The notes: generated from the letters alone by a model not told the origin. Shown: positions 35,623 through 44,540, numbered from the stretch's first letter. The stretch: DNA of 64,000 nucleotides from Flavobacteriales bacterium UBA952 (GCA_002293185.1 DBCS01000008.1:224234-288233), one strand, 5' to 3'. Made by a program: numbers and translations.

Positions 35623-37152
35623 TTATTTTGCGTAGTTGACAGCGCGTTTTTCTCGAATGACGGTGACTTTGACTTGCCCTGGGTAGGTCATTTCGGTTTG
35701 AATACGCTGCGAAATCATGAAAGAAAGTTCTTCGGCACGTTGGTCCGATACTTTTTCAGCCTCGACTAGTACGCGCAATTCGCGACCCGCTTGGATGGCA
35801 TAAGCACTACCCACACCATCGTAAGATAGCGCGAGGTTTTCGAGTTCTTTGATACGCTTGATGTAGGCTTCAACGATTTCACGGCGCGCACCTGGGCGTG
35901 CACCGGAGATGGCATCACAAACTTGTACGATTGGAGAAATGAGGGTAGTCATTTCGATTTCGTCGTGGTGGGCGCCAATTGCATTTAAGACATCGCCTTT
36001 TTCCCCGAATTTTTCGGCGATCTTCATGCCCAAAATGGCGTGTGGTAATTCTGGCTCTTCATCTGGAACTTTACCGATGTCGTGGAGTAAGCCGGCGCGC
36101 TTGGCAAGTTTGACATTGAGGCCGAGTTCTGCAGCCATGATGGCACATAGATTTGCTACCTCACGGGAGTGCTGTAGAAGGTTTTGCCCGTAAGAGGAAC
36201 GAAATTTCATACGTCCAACCATGCGCATGAGCTCTGGATGAAGCCCGTGGATACCAAGGTCAATACAAGTCCGGCGGCCTGTTTCGGCGATTTCTTCGTC
36301 GAGTTGTTTACGGGTCTTGGCTACTACTTCTTCGATACGCGCAGGGTGAATACGGCCGTCCGAAACCAACTGGTGCAAGCTCAGGCGTGCGATTTCTCGA
36401 CGAACAGGGTCAAAGCAGGAAAGTATAATTGCTTCTGGGGTGTCGTCGACGATGATTTCAACACCTGTTGCCGCTTCTAGCGCACGAATATTGCGGCCTT
36501 CTCGACCAATAATGCGCCCTTTGACCTCGTCAGATTCAATGTTAAATACAGACACCGCATTTTCTACGGCTTGCTCTGTCGCCACACGTTGAATACTTTG
36601 AATGACGATTTTGCGCGCTTCTTTGTTGGCGTTGAGCTTGGCATCTTCTGTAATTTCTTTAATAGTAGCCATGGCTGCAGTTCGGGCTTCGTCGGTAAGC
36701 GCTTGCATTAGGCTTTGCTTGGCGTCTTCTGGAGATAGTTGCGCAATTTTGGAAAGCTCTGTAATTTGTTTTTGTTGAATTTTATCGAGCTCTTGGGTAC
36801 GGACTTCTAGGGTAGTTGCTTTTGTTTGGTAATCGGACTGGGTCTTTTCGAGATCCTTTTCTTTACGGCCAATTTCTTCTAACTTTTGATTGAGTGTTTT
36901 TTCTTTGATACGAAAGCGATCTTCGTTGGACTGCATGCGTCGTTCGCGGTCTTTGATGAGTTCTTCGTGTTCTTCTTTTTGCTTTAAAAAGCGTTCTTTT
37001 CCTTGGAGCGCACGTTCTTTTTGGATGGTCTCGGCCTTGGATTCTGCTTCTTTAATGATGCGTTCCGCATCTTTTTTGAGGATGCTTTTCTGTAGGATAA
37101 CACCGACAACACCGCCGCCGAGTAATCCGATTAATAACCATATTATTTCCAT
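35623..37152 (-). CDS. rny: Ribonuclease Y
   Basis: A 509-residue membrane-anchored endoribonuclease that starts mRNA decay. An N-terminal membrane segment (IIWLLIGLLGGGVVGVIL) precedes a charged coiled coil to about residue 195, a KH domain (KGRIIGREGRNIRALEAATG), and an HD domain with AKRAGLLHDIGKV and HAILGMKIAEKFG. Domain order and length match RNase Y. It sits downstream of zapA on the same strand. Confidence 0.97.
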   Translation of the reverse strand: MEIIWLLIGLLGGGVVGVILQKSILKKDAERIIKEAESKAETIQKERALQGKERFLKQKEEHEELIKDRERRMQSNEDRFRIKEKTLNQKLEEIGRKEKDLEKTQSDYQTKATTLEVRTQELDKIQQKQITELSKIAQLSPEDAKQSLMQALTDEARTAAMATIKEITEDAKLNANKEARKIVIQSIQRVATEQAVENAVSVFNIESDEVKGRIIGREGRNIRALEAATGVEIIVDDTPEAIILSCFDPVRREIARLSLHQLVSDGRIHPARIEEVVAKTRKQLDEEIAETGRRTCIDLGIHGLHPELMRMVGRMKFRSSYGQNLLQHSREVANLCAIMAAELGLNVKLAKRAGLLHDIGKVPDEEPELPHAILGMKIAEKFGEKGDVLNAIGAHHDEIEMTTLISPIVQVCDAISGARPGARREIVEAYIKRIKELENLALSYDGVGSAYAIQAGRELRVLVEAEKVSDQRAEELSFMISQRIQTEMTYPGQVKVTVIREKRAVNYAK

Positions 37153-37193
37153 TCTACTGTCTTTAGTAGTCGGGAGAGGGCTGCACTGGAGGG

Positions 37194-37484
37194 TTATTGA
37201 ATGGTACTCAAGTCTTGTCTTAGGGCTTCAAGTGCCGCCTCGATATCGGCATAGTTGGGCTCTGCTACAGTATGGTTGGCTTCGGCTTTTGCTTTAGTAA
37301 GCAATTGTAGTGCCGACATAGCCAATAAATCTTGGGTATCATTTACCGCATAGTTTTTGCGTAGCAAGTCAATAGCTTTATTGATTTCCGCGGCAGCATG
37401 ATTGACTGCTTCGGCTTCAGCTTCTGGCACATTCAGTGGATACGTGCGACCAGCGATATTGATTTTAAGAGCTACTTTACTCAT
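37194..37484 (-). CDS. zapA: Cell division protein ZapA
   Basis: A 96-residue protein with the ZapA beta-hairpin start KVALKINIAGRTYPLNVPEAE and a helical part EINKAIDLLRKNYAV ... LLAMSALQLL. ZapA bundles FtsZ filaments at the division site. Its start is directly abutted by the stop of the upstream coiled-coil gene, so the two are coupled. Confidence 0.88.
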   Translation of the reverse strand: MSKVALKINIAGRTYPLNVPEAEAEAVNHAAAEINKAIDLLRKNYAVNDTQDLLAMSALQLLTKAKAEANHTVAEPNYADIEAALEALRQDLSTIQ

Positions 37485-37799
37485 TTAGGCTTGCTTGAGC
37501 TTATCTATACAGAATTCAATTTCTTTCACAAGTGCGTCGATTTCCTCAGTGTTGCGACTGTTTGTTGCAACAGGAACCTCTACGACTTTGTTTTGGGCCT
37601 CCGCCAATGATACATTGAGATCTTCAATAGCTGTTTGAAGTGCTGTTACCTTGGCTTGTTCAGCATGGTAAAGTTCTTGCATACGTTTCAGCTCTGTTTG
37701 AAGAACCTCGTGCTGCGCACGTTCGGTTTTCAATTGCGTTGCTATTTGCAAGCTGCGCGAGCGGATATCTTCTATGAGCGTATTGAGGTTCTCAGTCAT
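37485..37799 (-). CDS. Small coiled-coil protein, possible ZapB-like partner of ZapA
   Basis: A 104-residue, almost wholly helical protein with heptad-like leucines (LQTELKRMQELYHAEQAKV, LQTAIEDLNVSLAEAQNKV). No signal or membrane segment. It is immediately upstream of zapA with no gap and has its own promoter. A cytosolic coiled coil coupled to ZapA suggests a role in Z-ring structure like ZapB, but this is inference from context and shape only. Confidence 0.78.
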   Translation of the reverse strand: MTENLNTLIEDIRSRSLQIATQLKTERAQHEVLQTELKRMQELYHAEQAKVTALQTAIEDLNVSLAEAQNKVVEVPVATNSRNTEEIDALVKEIEFCIDKLKQA

Positions 37800-37818
37800 G
37801 TTAAGCGGTGACTTTGTA

Positions 37819-37851
37819 CAAAGTTAACAAGCATTCGTTTACATTATGCAA
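37819..37851 (-). promoter_or_regulatory. Promoter of the coiled-coil/zapA genes
   Basis: Minus-strand TTG (37851-37849), 22 bases, TAACTTTG (37826-37819), 19 bases before ATG 37799. It lies in the divergent region shared with the M23 peptidase gene. Confidence 0.6.
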
Positions 37852-37883
37852 AAATTGGAAAGGATTTTCCATTTTTTCTTCCT

Positions 37884-37891
37884 TAGCTTTG
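37884..37891 (+). promoter_or_regulatory. Candidate -7 box of the M23 peptidase gene, three bases from its ATG
   Basis: TAGCTTTG fits TAnnTTTG and ends three bases before ATG 37895. The nearest TTG (37855-37857) is 26 bases away, longer than usual. Confidence 0.45.
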
Positions 37892-37894
37892 AAG

Positions 37895-39553
37895 ATGCAC
37901 AAGTACTTCTTACATATAGCCCTGTTTTTTTCCTCTTTTGCTTTTGGACAATTTTTGACCTGCGACTCCATTTGGACCTTGCCCATGAAGTCTCCTGTTG
38001 AATTAAGTGCAGGATTCGGCGATTTAAGACCACACCATTTTCACATGGGGATTGACATTCGAACTGGCGGTCGTGAAAATTTACCAATATATGCAATTCA
38101 CGATGGATATATTACCCGCTTGAAAGTCTCCTCTGTTGGCTATGGGTGGGTTTTGTATGTGGCGCATCCAAACGGCTATACTTCTGTCTATGCACATTGT
38201 AATAAGTTTGCACCAAAAATTCAATCTTTCTATTTAGATACTTCAGCAGCACTCCAAAGCAATGAAATCGACTTGATATTACCCAAAAATAGAATGATAG
38301 TCAAAAAAGGAGAATTGCTTGCTTATTCTGGAAATACAGGAGGATCTAGTGGCCCTCATTTACATTTTGAACTCCGAGATTCCAAGACGGAGCATGCGCT
38401 CAATCCGCTGTTGCACGGGTTTCATGTCAGCGACTCTGGGCAACCATCTTTAAAGGGAATTCGCATCTATGCACTCGATTCCAATGGCTATGAGGTCCCG
38501 AATAAAAATCATATGGTCACGCTCACACAATTGCAGCACAAAGCTGTTTTGCCACCCGGTTTTTTGAGCCAAGGACAGCGCTTGGGGCTATCGCTTCAGG
38601 TGGAGGATTATTTTACAAATGGAGGTAGAAGTTTAGGCTTATTTAGTGCAGAGGTATGGACAGAGAAAAGTGGTCATTTTGCTTTTGAACTCGATGAAAT
38701 TGACTTCAATGACGCGCGTTACATCAATACGCATCAGGATTATTCCTATGCAAAAACGAGTCAAAAGAAATTCCAGAAATTATTTAAAACTGCACACAAT
38801 CCATTAACCATTTACCCTTATGATGGATCCGGAGCTTTTGTTTTAAATGCAAAGGATAGCCTGACATGTTCGATTATGTTAAGAGATGTGAACGAAAATG
38901 AAACGCAGCATCAGCTCATCGTTTATCATCCAGGACCCAAAGGAGTTTCAACTGTTACGTACACTGAGGACAGCCATTGGCTCCCAACAAAAGCGTATGT
39001 CTATGAAGCAGGAGCATGGCAAATCAGATTAGATTCCTTTACATTTTTTGAACCCGTTCGCAAAAACCTCGATTTAACACTTAAAAAACTGGGAACTGGT
39101 CAAATGCAGCTTTCAAAACCAGTAATGCTAAGTTACGAGTTCACGGATTCCGTTCTTTCAAAGGCTTACTTCATTACAATGAATGGAGCTGCACTTTCGA
39201 CTTCGAATAGTGCAGGTAAATTAGTGGCTTATTCCAAAACACTCGGAACTTTTGGTCTTCAAAAGGATGAAGTCGCCCCTACAATTCAGCACCAAAGCAA
39301 CAATAAATTAGATTCCCTTAATAATGGCAAATGGGCATGGCTTGTCGACGATAATTTATCAGGTTTGGTGTCCTATTCTTGTTGGCAAAACGGTAAATGG
39401 GTACCCGCTTATTTTGATGCCAAAAGTAAGTTAATAAAGGCTCAATTTCAGGTTCCTTTTGGAGCTGGAACCGTTTTGGAAATTCGCGTGAAAGATGCTG
39501 CTGGAAATGAGCGGGTTCTTCAGAGTAGAGCGCCGTTGGCTCCTTTTAGGTAA
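37895..39553 (+). CDS. M23 family metallopeptidase (cell-wall endopeptidase type)
   Basis: About 552 residues. A signal peptide ends at FAFGQ. The LytM/M23 domain occupies residues 30-180: HFHMGIDIRTGG carries the first zinc His/Asp, and GPHLHFELRDS carries HxH. The long C-terminal part is beta-rich without a recognised motif. M23 enzymes cut peptidoglycan cross-bridges; the histidines are intact, so it is probably active. ATG 37895 is preferred to the upstream TTG-type start at 37808, which overlaps the divergent promoter. The 3' end overlaps tsaB by 34 bases. Confidence 0.88.
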   Translation: MHKYFLHIALFFSSFAFGQFLTCDSIWTLPMKSPVELSAGFGDLRPHHFHMGIDIRTGGRENLPIYAIHDGYITRLKVSSVGYGWVLYVAHPNGYTSVYAHCNKFAPKIQSFYLDTSAALQSNEIDLILPKNRMIVKKGELLAYSGNTGGSSGPHLHFELRDSKTEHALNPLLHGFHVSDSGQPSLKGIRIYALDSNGYEVPNKNHMVTLTQLQHKAVLPPGFLSQGQRLGLSLQVEDYFTNGGRSLGLFSAEVWTEKSGHFAFELDEIDFNDARYINTHQDYSYAKTSQKKFQKLFKTAHNPLTIYPYDGSGAFVLNAKDSLTCSIMLRDVNENETQHQLIVYHPGPKGVSTVTYTEDSHWLPTKAYVYEAGAWQIRLDSFTFFEPVRKNLDLTLKKLGTGQMQLSKPVMLSYEFTDSVLSKAYFITMNGAALSTSNSAGKLVAYSKTLGTFGLQKDEVAPTIQHQSNNKLDSLNNGKWAWLVDDNLSGLVSYSCWQNGKWVPAYFDAKSKLIKAQFQVPFGAGTVLEIRVKDAAGNERVLQSRAPLAPFR

Positions 39554-40188
39554 ATAGGACTGCAATACGCTAGATCTTCAAATTGTTGGGCTTGAAATTT
39601 TTGAAACGCAATTTGAACTTGAAAACGCGCAGACAACACTTCATTTCTCCAAATTAGTTCATTTGAAGTCCAATAGTTTTGTGCTTTGAGGTTGGAATCG
39701 CCAACTACAAGCGCAGGAAGAAAACTGGAGATATCCGTTTGTTCGAGCAGGGCACATTGCAAGTCCTGAATGCTTTTTCCTTGTGTGTCAAATACTTCCA
39801 TGTAGACTTCAGTTCGACGCGCATCCAGAAGCGCAATTGTATTTTGGGTCCCCTCTGAGCTAGATTTTATTGCCATTTGAAATAGGATTTGGTGAGTTGG
39901 TATGGCAATTAATGGAATGGATAATGCATAGCACAACCCTTTGGCCGTGGATAATCCAATGCGCAAACCCGTATAAGAGCCCGGCCCCGAGCTGAAACTT
40001 ATGGCCTGTAGATCTGGAAGTGTTTTATGCGTGTTTTGAAGCAATGCTTCGATCATGAGGGTGAGTGCTTCGCCGTGGATGTAGCCATCTCCAGTTTGAT
40101 CGTTGTGCGCCAATAAGATACCATCTTGAGAAAGTGCAACACTGCAAATTTTTGTGCTGGTTTCTAAATGAAGAATTAATGGGCTCAT
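39520..40188 (-). CDS. tsaB: TsaB, tRNA threonylcarbamoyladenosine synthesis protein
   Basis: A 222-residue ASKHA-fold protein. It has ILHLETSTKICSVAL at the N-terminus and SFSSGPGSYTGLRIGLSTAKGLCYAL near residue 65, the TsaB hallmark. With TsaD and TsaE it makes t6A37 in ANN-decoding tRNAs. It shares ATGA with the response-regulator stop upstream and runs convergent into the M23 peptidase gene. Confidence 0.93.
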   Translation of the reverse strand: MSPLILHLETSTKICSVALSQDGILLAHNDQTGDGYIHGEALTLMIEALLQNTHKTLPDLQAISFSSGPGSYTGLRIGLSTAKGLCYALSIPLIAIPTHQILFQMAIKSSSEGTQNTIALLDARRTEVYMEVFDTQGKSIQDLQCALLEQTDISSFLPALVVGDSNLKAQNYWTSNELIWRNEVLSARFQVQIAFQKFQAQQFEDLAYCSPIYLKGANGALL

Positions 40189-40874
40189 TCTTTACACTCA
40201 AATTTAAAACCAACACCATGTACGTTGTTGATTTGGATGCTGGCGTCTTCTCTGAGGTATTTGCGAAGTTTGGTAATAAAAACGTCTAGGCTGCGCCCCA
40301 CGAAATAGTCGTCTTGGCCCCAAACGGAGTTCAGAATGACATCGCGCGGAATCAGTTGGTTTTTGAATTTATAGAGCGTTCTCAAGATCATGGCTTCCTT
40401 TTTTGTCAAGGTAAGCAATTGACTTGGTGATTGTAGGGTGAAGTTTTCGGTGTCGAATATATAACTTCCAATTTGGACGACTTTTTGTTCTTGCGTATCT
40501 ACCTGTAGCTTAACGCGCTTGAGCAGCGCTCTTACACGAAGTTGTAATTCTTCAGCACTGAAAGGTTTTGTAAGGTAGTCGTCAGCACCTGCGTTGAATC
40601 CTTGGATTTTATCTTCAGTTTGGCTTCGGGCTGATAGAAAAAGTATCGGAATTTCTGCATTTTGTTTACGGATGTCTTTGGCAAGCGTAAACCCATCCTT
40701 AACAGGTAACATGACGTCAAATATGCAAAGATGATAAAGCTCCTCTTGGAAGCGACGCAAGGCTTCGGCTCCGTTCTCGCAGAGGGAAACTGCATATCCA
40801 TCGGCTCTAAGCTGATCTGAAACAACGATACCGAGATTGATATCGTCTTCTACCATGAGGATTTTGATTTTCAT
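40185..40874 (-). CDS. OmpR-family response regulator (orphan)
   Basis: A 229-residue regulator. The receiver domain has Asp10/Asp11 (MVEDD), the phospho-acceptor Asp53 (CIFDVMLPVKDG) and Lys in LTKPFSAEEL. The winged-helix DNA-binding domain covers about 130-225, with LTKKEAMILRTLYKFKNQLIP and RSLDVFITKLRKYL. It resembles RprY-type regulators of Bacteroidota. No histidine kinase is adjacent. The 5' leader holds a perfect inverted repeat (40894-40915). Confidence 0.9.
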   Translation of the reverse strand: MKIKILMVEDDINLGIVVSDQLRADGYAVSLCENGAEALRRFQEELYHLCIFDVMLPVKDGFTLAKDIRKQNAEIPILFLSARSQTEDKIQGFNAGADDYLTKPFSAEELQLRVRALLKRVKLQVDTQEQKVVQIGSYIFDTENFTLQSPSQLLTLTKKEAMILRTLYKFKNQLIPRDVILNSVWGQDDYFVGRSLDVFITKLRKYLREDASIQINNVHGVGFKFECKE

Positions 40875-40893
40875 GAGCGTCTATAAAAGCCAA

Positions 40894-40915
40894 GAGCTTT
40901 GGTAAACCAAAGCTC
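40894..40915. repeat. Perfect inverted repeat in the leader of the response-regulator gene
   Basis: GAGCTTTGG (40894-40902) and CCAAAGCTC (40907-40915) form a nine-base perfect dyad with a TAAA centre, 20 bases upstream of the regulator's ATG. No T-run follows on either strand, so it is a poor terminator. It could be an operator or an RNA hairpin. Confidence 0.6.
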
Positions 40916-40948
40916 CTGACTATTAACCTAAACCTACTACTAGTCCTA

Positions 40949-40956
40949 CAAAGTTA
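40949..40956 (-). promoter_or_regulatory. Candidate -7 box of the response-regulator gene
   Basis: Minus-strand TAACTTTG, about 74 bases before the ATG, upstream of the inverted repeat. No TTG at the expected distance. The rest of this 164-base gap is AT-rich, with a GAGCGCTC palindrome at 41014-41021. Confidence 0.4.
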
Positions 40957-41038
40957 AGCGCTTTTTTAATATATGGTTACGTCGTTTTGTTAAATTTTTC
41001 ATAAAAAAAAATAGAGCGCTCCTTTTGCCAAATTTAGA

Positions 41039-41728
41039 ATGCCTAATTTTACTAAGATGAAATCAGCACACCTACTTATTGTCGACGACGAAGAAGACAT
41101 CCGCACCCTTTTGCTTTACAACCTTCAAAAAGAGGGATATAAAGTTCATGCGGTTGCCGATGGCAATTCTTGTTTGGACTACATTAAAGTAGAGAAACCA
41201 GACCTTATTTTGCTCGATGTCATGATGCCCCAATTAGATGGCATCGAAGTTTGCGAGCGCATCAAAGCAGATCCGAACTATCAAGATATGCTTATTTGCT
41301 TTTTGACCGCAAGAAGCGAAGATTACAGCCAAATAGCAGGTCTGGATGCAGGCGCGGACGACTATATCGCCAAACCTATCAAAACAAAAGTTTTGCTCTC
41401 TCGCATCCAAGCAATGCTCAGGCGCAGTGAGCACCAAAAAAAAATAGAGCCCGTTAGCAAGACATTTTATATCAATAGAGAAAAATACCTCATCGAAAAA
41501 GGCGGTAATGAAATTCAACTACCTCGCAAAGAATTTGAGTTACTTGCCCTCCTTGCCTCTCGTCCAAATGTTGTCTTCAAACGCGAGCAAATTTTAGAGA
41601 AAGTTTGGGGCACGGACATCATCGTTGGCGACCGCACCATCGATGTTCACATTCGTAAAATCCGAGAAAAAATTGGCGAAAATTTCATTTCAACAATCAA
41701 AGGAATCGGCTATAAGTTCAATGAATAA
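41039..41728 (+). CDS. OmpR/PhoB-type response regulator (orphan)
   Basis: A 229-residue regulator. Its acidic pocket is IVDDEED, the phospho-acceptor is Asp60 (LILLDVMMPQLDG), and Lys is in YIAKPIKTKVL. The DNA-binding winged helix has LPRKEFELLALLASRP and DRTIDVHIRKIREKIGENF. It is closest in pattern to PhoB-like regulators. ATG 41039 is used; MKSAHLL at 41057 is an alternative. No kinase gene is next to it. The gene for the VWD-domain protein follows 44 bases later on the same strand. Confidence 0.9.
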   Translation: MPNFTKMKSAHLLIVDDEEDIRTLLLYNLQKEGYKVHAVADGNSCLDYIKVEKPDLILLDVMMPQLDGIEVCERIKADPNYQDMLICFLTARSEDYSQIAGLDAGADDYIAKPIKTKVLLSRIQAMLRRSEHQKKIEPVSKTFYINREKYLIEKGGNEIQLPRKEFELLALLASRPNVVFKREQILEKVWGTDIIVGDRTIDVHIRKIREKIGENFISTIKGIGYKFNE

Positions 41729-41772
41729 TTTTGGCCCGTTTATTGCTAACTGACTACCAACAATTCCAATTT

Positions 41773-43326
41773 ATGAAAACAACTGTACTTTTTTGGGTTA
41801 GTCTATGTATCATTTTCAATATTGCTTTTGCCCAAACCCCGAGCCCCGCTTTTGCCCCTATTAAAGATCACCTTGAACGCTGGGACGACGTCCGCGGAGC
41901 TTGGTTAGCGGCAGCAATTCAAGCTTTAGCAACCAACAAACACGTTCCGGACCGCACCTTTCCTGAAGATTTTACTCCATACGAAATGCTTAGCATGATT
42001 CCTGTAAGAGAAAGACAAGATCTTCGGCAAATGGTACAAGAAAACCAAAGCGTTGCCACCAATAATATAAACGCTGATTTTGGGCTTTTTTCAACCATGC
42101 TTGAGCATAGTTTCTGTAGCCGAACATATGGCCGGTCGTTTGGTGACCCGCACCTAAAATCTTATGACCGGGCTTCTTATTCTTTTCAAACAGTTGGCGA
42201 ATTTGTATTGTCCAAAAATGCGAATGGTTTATTTGAAGTACAAACCCGTCAACGTCCGCAGGACGATAACTTTTCTTTGAATGCAGCCGTTGCCATGAAC
42301 GTTGCAGGAGACCGCCTTTGCTTTTATGCCGGCGAGAAACCCGACGATATTCAACAAACACCACTTAGACTCGATGGCATGCCTATCCAGTTGCAAGGCC
42401 GGAGTTTTTACCTGCCTCATGGAGGTGTGGTCCGTTTGGATGGACGTAATTACACGATTGCATGGCCAACAGGTGAAACAACTGTGGTAGATGTGCGCAG
42501 TTCAGGGTCTAGGGGTTTTGTCAACATTACAGTAGGTATTTTTGATTGTGACCGCAATGTTTTTGAGGGCTTATTGGGTAACAATAACGGTTTTGCCGAC
42601 GATGACTTCAATAGCCGTACCAACATGCCGCGTCCAAATAATATTGCCGCACTATCTATTGCTTCTGCTTATGCTTTTGACGCGCGAGATGCTGCGCAAA
42701 TGAATAACCTAGCGGAGCAAGAGTTTCAAGCGTATTTAGCAAAGAACTATGCCGAAGACTGGCGCGTCACAGACCACACCACACTCTTTGATTACCGCCC
42801 TGGTACCTCAACAGCATCTTATACAGATAGAAGCTTCCCAAGAATACACATGAATATTTCCCAAATGAATGCGCAAACCAGAGAACAAGCGCGCCAACGT
42901 TGTTTGCAAATGGGTGTGCCTGCCGACGAATTAGGCGGTTGTATTTTTGATCAAGGTTATTTAAACATTGCGCCCAACGTTCCCCCCACGCCTAATATTC
43001 CCGGGCCTACAACCACTGTTCTTAATAAAATAGAGCGTCCTGCGCTCAATAATAACGCACATACTTTTTCTGAAGGAAAATACCCAAATGACCGTCCGCA
43101 AACTATAGGTAGTAAACCAGGTGGCACGATTGATAAACCTCAATCGGTGAGCAAAGAAAATATTGATTTCAGGCCAAGCAGCCCAATAACACCAAAGCCA
43201 AACAATCAGGTTTCACCGAGGCCCTCACCCAAGCCAAGCACACCATCAAATCCTGTAACACCCAAGCCCTCCACACCGAGCTCACCCAAACCATCTGTAC
43301 CAGCCATAAAATCAGGTAAAGGATAG
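41773..43326 (+). CDS. Secreted protein with von Willebrand factor type D domain and Pro-rich tail
   Basis: About 517 residues. The signal peptide ends IAFAQ. Residues 110-285 are a VWD domain: FGDPHLKSYDRASYSFQTVGEF at its start, GIFDCDRNVFEGLLGNNNG near its end. A companion region follows with LFDYRPGTSTASYTDRSFP and a Cys pair (RQRCLQMGV, LGGCIFDQGY) like C8/VWD partners. The last 80 residues are rich in Pro, Ser, Thr and Lys (SPRPSPKPSTPSNP). It has no T9SS sorting domain or lipobox, so it may be periplasmic or exported another way. ATG 41773 gives the signal peptide. Role unknown. Confidence 0.85.
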   Translation: MKTTVLFWVSLCIIFNIAFAQTPSPAFAPIKDHLERWDDVRGAWLAAAIQALATNKHVPDRTFPEDFTPYEMLSMIPVRERQDLRQMVQENQSVATNNINADFGLFSTMLEHSFCSRTYGRSFGDPHLKSYDRASYSFQTVGEFVLSKNANGLFEVQTRQRPQDDNFSLNAAVAMNVAGDRLCFYAGEKPDDIQQTPLRLDGMPIQLQGRSFYLPHGGVVRLDGRNYTIAWPTGETTVVDVRSSGSRGFVNITVGIFDCDRNVFEGLLGNNNGFADDDFNSRTNMPRPNNIAALSIASAYAFDARDAAQMNNLAEQEFQAYLAKNYAEDWRVTDHTTLFDYRPGTSTASYTDRSFPRIHMNISQMNAQTREQARQRCLQMGVPADELGGCIFDQGYLNIAPNVPPTPNIPGPTTTVLNKIERPALNNNAHTFSEGKYPNDRPQTIGSKPGGTIDKPQSVSKENIDFRPSSPITPKPNNQVSPRPSPKPSTPSNPVTPKPSTPSSPKPSVPAIKSGKG

Positions 43327-43358
43327 CTTGGTACTCAGAACATATATTTTTATGATAT

Positions 43359-43396
43359 CAACAAAAAGGGCCCGCTATTGCGGGCCCTTTTTGTTG
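43359..43396. terminator. Strong bidirectional terminator
   Basis: A 17-base perfect stem (43359-43375 with 43380-43396) with GGGCCCGC / GCGGGCCC core, TATT loop, A-run on the left and T-run on the right. It ends both the VWD gene and the convergent T9SS cargo gene. Confidence 0.92.
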
Positions 43397-43421
43397 GAGA
43401 GCGTTTCTCGTTTTCGAACGC

Positions 43422-44537
43422 TTATTGATGCAATTTAATGAATGGTAATACTACAGTACCTATGTTTAAAAAGTAGGTGCCGTTTGTCAATTGGCTCACT
43501 TCTATTTGATTATTAAAGTGACCACTTTGTATACATTGGCCAGCAGCGTTAAAGATTTTATATTTTCCAGAGTTAATACCTTGAATAGATAGGATATCTT
43601 GAACTGGGTTTGGGGAGAGTGTTAACGCTACAGGTGCTGCAGAACCAAGTCCAGCACTTTGAACGTCAAATTGCGTAATGATGTTATAGTAAATCGGTGT
43701 AGATTTAATTGGGCAGTAGACTTGCAATACTAAATTGTAAGTACCAGTTGCAAAAGGTGCATAGAAAGCGTAATTGATGTAAGTGTAGGCACCAGTTGTA
43801 TCGGCTAAGTACCAAACGGTGTACAAACTATCCTGATTACTAGGATTATTGCCAAAGGTAGCAGAAACCATATAGGCGGTATCGAGCATAGACATTTCGA
43901 TGTCGCAATTGTAAATCCAGCTTGAAATTAAAGTGCCCGTTATATTAGCACCAGTAGACAAGTTCCCAATGACGTTGATACTGTCAATGTTTCCACCTCC
44001 GTTGAAGCCAACAAATTGGGTGGTATTGAACGTACAACCATTGCTATCTGTTACAATAGCAGCATAGGTGCCTTCGCATAAATTATTAATTGTATAGGTT
44101 GTTGATCCTTGGCTCCATAGCACACTAAAAGGAGCGCATGTTGTACAAGAAATTGTTATGGCTCCATCACAAGCAGCAGGCGCACTGCAATCGGTAACGG
44201 TAACGGTAGGATAAAAACCTGCACAAGGATTAGGAGAGGTGGTCCCGATGGTAAAAGGAGAGGTGAGTGTTACACCAAAACCTGTTGCACTTACTGTGTA
44301 ATTACCCGGGCATAGATTAAAAATGGCATTGCCGCCATTTTGAAGAAGCGTGCCGTTCATGTACCATAGAACAGACGTGAAATTCACCGTGTTTGATGAG
44401 TCAATGAGGGCATAACCATCGCACACTGACGGCCCGCTGCAATCTTGGGTAACAACACTGACAACAAATTGCGCACTCGCATGTTTGGATTGTATTAAAC
44501 TAAGTGCGAGGAAAAGAATGGGTAAAAAGTGTTTCAT
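43422..44537 (-). CDS. Secreted T9SS protein with SprB-like repeats
   Basis: About 371 residues. The signal peptide ends HASAQ. Two related modules follow (residues 25-95 and 105-175), each with C-x-x-P/A..CDG, a VLW motif and C-(P/E)-G-(N/T)-Y; these resemble repeats in SprB-type adhesins. A linker leads to a C-terminal type A sorting domain (LTLSPNPVQDILSIQG ... YKIFNAAGQCIQSG ... GTYFLNIG). It would be secreted by T9SS to the cell surface. Cysteine content is high. The start is ATG 44537; a TTG at 44543 lies inside the promoter box. Confidence 0.85.
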   Translation of the reverse strand: MKHFLPILFLALSLIQSKHASAQFVVSVVTQDCSGPSVCDGYALIDSSNTVNFTSVLWYMNGTLLQNGGNAIFNLCPGNYTVSATGFGVTLTSPFTIGTTSPNPCAGFYPTVTVTDCSAPAACDGAITISCTTCAPFSVLWSQGSTTYTINNLCEGTYAAIVTDSNGCTFNTTQFVGFNGGGNIDSINVIGNLSTGANITGTLISSWIYNCDIEMSMLDTAYMVSATFGNNPSNQDSLYTVWYLADTTGAYTYINYAFYAPFATGTYNLVLQVYCPIKSTPIYYNIITQFDVQSAGLGSAAPVALTLSPNPVQDILSIQGINSGKYKIFNAAGQCIQSGHFNNQIEVSQLTNGTYFLNIGTVVLPFIKLHQ

Positions 44538-44540
44538 AAA

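Noticed and set aside
41014..41021. GAGCGCTC palindrome upstream of the second response regulator
   Set aside because: Only eight bases and without a second copy nearby; too short to call an operator.
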